Source of the DNA: Trichopria drosophilae
Lineage: Eukaryota > Arthropoda > Insecta > Hymenoptera > Diapriidae
Length of the DNA: 64,000 nucleotides
NCBI GenBank assembly: GCA_030407085.1
Contig: CM059585.1
Coordinates: forward strand, 5,449,001-5,513,000
Direction: 5' to 3'
Under the pieces are notes generated by a model. That model saw nothing but the letters and a program-made list of their open reading frames with translations, did no database searches and was not told where the DNA came from. This document shows positions 60,884-64,000 of this stretch, one piece after another. Each line of letters begins with the position of its first letter. The first letter of the stretch is position 1. The position numbers and the translations under genes were made by a program.

Positions 60884-62174
60884 CCCTTTAAGTCCCAAAT
60901 GTGCACAATTTGCACATGGATTTCAGCATCGTTTTATGTATAAAATAAAAATTAAACATCTACATCCGACTAGTTTTGAGGTCGCTCTTTCGATTGGCGC
61001 TACTAAAATTTTCGAAAAATGACGTTTAACACAGTTTTTTTACAAAAATATTGAAAAAACGCGATTTTTAGCTATAATTTTTTTTTTAAATGCATTTTTA
61101 ACTATGATACCGTTTCAGATCACTTTCTAATCTGTCAGAAACGTGTTCCCGATTGTTTTACTTCAAAATTATACATTCACATATTTTGATTTATTTTGTT
61201 TTTCGTTTCAAAATGGCGTCTGAACGTTGAAAATGTTTGAAAGTGAAGAAAATGCTATTATTTCGGATCTGCTAGGTTTTCTTTGTAAATTAGTAAAATA
61301 GTAAAATCGTACAAATAAGTTATTACGAGTTTTGTATGACCTATTTTGAATTACGGAAACAGTAATATCCCATAAAATCCAATTTCAAGATGGCGACTGT
61401 CATTTGCTCAGTAGAAATACGTGTATTTCGAAACAACCAAAATTGGTGTGAAATTTGCTAATTACCATCTCATAGGTTTCAGACAGCGCAAAACTCAAGT
61501 CTTGAGTCAGTTTACCGAAATTCAAAATGGCGGATCAAATATGGCGGACCCGTTATGTAAAATTTCACATTTCTGGAATAGGAAAAATACTATCGTATTC
61601 CACTCAGATTTTCAAGTCAACATTACTCTTAAGATTTTTTTGATTATATAAATGGTTTTTGTGACAGTCGCCATCTTGAAATTGGATTTTATGGGATATT
61701 ACTGCTTCCGTAAATCAAAATAGGTCGTACAAAACTCATAAAAACTTATTTGTACGATTTACGACAAAGAAAACCTAACAGATCCGAAATAATAGCATTT
61801 TCTTCACTTTCAAAAATTTTCAACGTTCAGACGCCATTTTGAAACGTAAAACAAAATAAATCAAAATATGTGAATGCATAATTTTGAAGTAAAACAATCG
61901 GGAACACGTTTCTGACAGATTAGAAGGTGATCTGAAACCGGTATCATAGTTAAAAATACATTTTTAAAAAAAATTGTAGCTAAAAAATCGCGTTTTTTTC
62001 AGTATTTTTGTAAAAAAACTGTGTTAAACGTCATTTTTCAATAGCGCCAATCGAAAGAACGACCTCAAAACTAGTCGGATATAGATGTTTCCATTTTTTT
62101 TTTAAATTTTTATTTTATACATAAAACGATGCTGAAATCCATGTGCAAATTGTGCACATTTGGGACTTAAAGGG
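60884..62174. mobile_element. piggyBac-type non-autonomous foldback element
   Basis: TTAA at 60880-60883 and 62175-62178 flank an element starting CCCTTTAAGTCCCAAATGTG and ending with its reverse complement CACATTTGGGACTTAAAGGG. The arms are long, about 520 bp each (60884-61410 and 61655-62174), with only scattered differences. The loop is about 250 bp. TTAA targets and CCC ends are the hallmark of the piggyBac superfamily. No transposase is encoded. The 76-codon ORF at 61421 lies in the loop and is not a gene. Confidence 0.9.
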
Positions 62175-62178
62175 TTAA

Positions 62179-62600
62179 TACCCAATATTACTCCGGAATA
62201 TTTTCTTGTAAAATAACTATGATGTTACTATGTTTTGTACCGCGGTATAATCTAAGCATAATATAATCCGTTATTTGTTTGTAATATATTACTCTAAAGT
62301 GTAATATTTAAATAATTGCGTAATGTTTGGAATATTATTATGATATTAAATAGTGATGTTTGATAAAAGTAACAGTTATATAACAACAATACAACATTTA
62401 CTAGTAACTAACAATGTCAACATTATGGTTATGATACATTGCCATGTAGTATAACCGTAATATTACTGAACTTTACAGGGTAATATATTACAGAGTAATA
62501 TTATGGTTACTTCACAATACTATTATATTGTAATGTTGAAGTAGTATTACTCTGGTGTGATTTCTGTAGTATCAACTTAACTTTGCAATATGATTGTACT
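62179..62600. repeat. TAATATTA word domain, right part
   Basis: GTAATATTA, TAATATTAT and AGTAATATTATGG words recur through about 400 bp. Continuation of 60661-60883. Confidence 0.55.
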
Positions 62601-64000
62601 ATGTGTAACAAAGTGTCTGTTTAAAATTCAGTTTCAAATATAAACATCAGTAATTAACATGCAAACACCTTAGTTATATATAAATATTGACTGATTGATG
62701 ATTGGGTTTCTTCTTGGTTACAGCAGTTTATCGCGTCTACATCGTAATAGCGTGTTGTTAGAAACGTGACGTAACTCATCAAACAACATTTTTCAAAATA
62801 GTCTTCCATCGCGTGATTTGTAATCTTCACGCACATTTGTCGTCATCCATATGATGGTCGAGATGTGCTGCCATCAGCTTTAATGCGATGGAAGAGCGAT
62901 GCCGTTGGTCGATATTCATAATACCAGGCTCGTGATACGCACGCTCCTATATACGAGATTCTCCTCGTGGCCGTGACTGACATCCCCAGTTGACATCAAC
63001 GTAATTTCGGTACATCGAGAAAGCCATCTATCGATTACTCGAAAACTACTCGGAACTTTAGCGACGAGTTGGCCTTTCATCCCGGCCTCATATTCATATG
63101 ATAAATCGATGTTGGCACGTGTCCAGGGCGAAATATAGTTAATCGTGTTTTTTCCTACATTGATTTTGTGTTGACATTTTTTAATTGATTTTTAACATTA
63201 TTTAAATATATGTGAAAGTATGATCGTTTAATTGAAAATGATGCTAATTTAGTGAGTGACACATTACCTATATAAAATTTGATTAAGTAAGACTAAGTAA
63301 CCTCGAAAGCGTAATTGTATATCGAGAATCGTACGCCATCTATTGGCAATTTTTGGTACCATGTGTTTTCAGTTGATTTATAGTATTAACATCATATTCA
63401 ACTATTATGGTGGTAATTTTCGGTTATTCTTTTTCTGCTGCAACGATTGCGTTAAGTTTTATTTTTTAAACTGTAATTTTCAGAAGTTTGTGCTTGTTTC
63501 TACTTTTATAATGTATTCTTTATTCATGATCGAACTCGTATGGTAAATTTTACAATAATTTATGGGAAATTCCTTCTACGCAAAAAGTATTAAAATAATC
63601 TTTTATTATTATTTTTAAAACTAACAATTCAAAATTTTAAACACCAAAACTGCACTAATTTTGTAACTCCGAAAATTGAAATATTTTTGTACGTATATAA
63701 TATAATTCCAGACATTTTGGGCATATCATACTTGTCTCACCGTAACGTCCGTTTCTACTTACATTCGCGCGTCGCCTGGAGCTTATATAATTTTTTAATG
63801 AAATTTTTGCCATCTTCTATTTTGAGTTATATTAAATATCTCACATTCTTTCTTCAAACCCCTCGAAATAAATTTTATGAGCGAAGAAGCAAATGTGCAA
63901 TTTTTAATGTAGGTTGAAATTGCATACGAGAATAGTTGCAGTATTTTTTTATGTATCTAATTAGTAAAGTAAAAACTGTTCTTAAATTGATGTTTTTTGC
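62601..64000. other. Intron 7 DNA with a GC-richer island
   Basis: The island at 62840-63130 is clearly richer in GC and CpG words but has no open frame with splice sites and no laccase domain-3 motif. It may be regulatory. The remainder to the window end is AT-rich with no exon recognised. Confidence 0.45.
63331..63346 (-). promoter_or_regulatory. CTCF-like word (minus strand)
   Basis: The reverse complement reads CCAATAGATGGCGTAC, close to the CTCF core. It lies in intron 7 in the opposite orientation to the two upstream words. Confidence 0.3.

Noticed and set aside
60393..64000. The exon carrying the laccase HPFHLHG motif
   Set aside because: I searched the remaining sequence for this motif in frame and did not find it; it must lie beyond the window.

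Overview
The window is AT-rich nuclear DNA from an insect. The evidence is a spliced gene of the insect laccase / multicopper oxidase family with canonical GT-AG introns, dispersed TTAGG-type telomere-like words, tRNA-derived SINE remnants, and many short non-autonomous DNA elements (MITEs and foldbacks). The order cannot be fixed from sequence alone; Hymenoptera is possible but unproven.

Only one protein-coding gene can be supported, on the + strand. Seven coding exons join without a frame break (36952-37075, 52736-52835, 57844-57964, 58154-58364, 58551-58949, 59708-60058, 60132-60392). They give 522 codons and leave the window inside intron 7, so the third cupredoxin domain lies beyond base 64000. 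The protein has an N-terminal hydrophobic anchor or signal, an insect-laccase cysteine-rich segment, and cupredoxin domains 1 and 2. The first copper motif reads HWRG instead of HWHG, so one type-3 copper ligand is missing while the rest of the fold is intact. This points to the multicopper oxidase-related protein (MCORP) branch rather than a working laccase. Introns 1 (15.7 kb), 2 (5.0 kb) and 7 (at least 3.6 kb) are large; introns 3-6 are short.

Bases 1-35500 contain no gene that I can recognise. The region is a mosaic of very AT-rich sequence, a few higher-GC islands (about 17.15-17.54, 24.78-25.11, 30.25-30.63 and 35.64-35.89 kb), and repeats. The 35.64-35.89 kb island, 1.1 kb before the start codon, is the best promoter candidate; a 5' UTR splice acceptor is visible at 36831.

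Repeats dominate. They include a piggyBac-type foldback with TTAA flanks (60884-62174), a MITE with 37-bp perfect ends (11276-11659), three small foldbacks with 16-bp A-tract/CCGAC modules, a foldback with 16-bp minisatellite arms (54905-55497), a 90-bp satellite with a 251-bp higher-order repeat (30690-31790), large imperfect inverted repeats (22255-24690; 38560-43490), and recent duplications inside intron 1. The most unusual feature is a set of kilobase-scale domains, each crowded with one short self-complementary word (CAGTACTG, ACTAGT, TAGTTACTA, TAATATTA, GCTAAATTTAGC). Ordinary repeat categories do not explain these domains.
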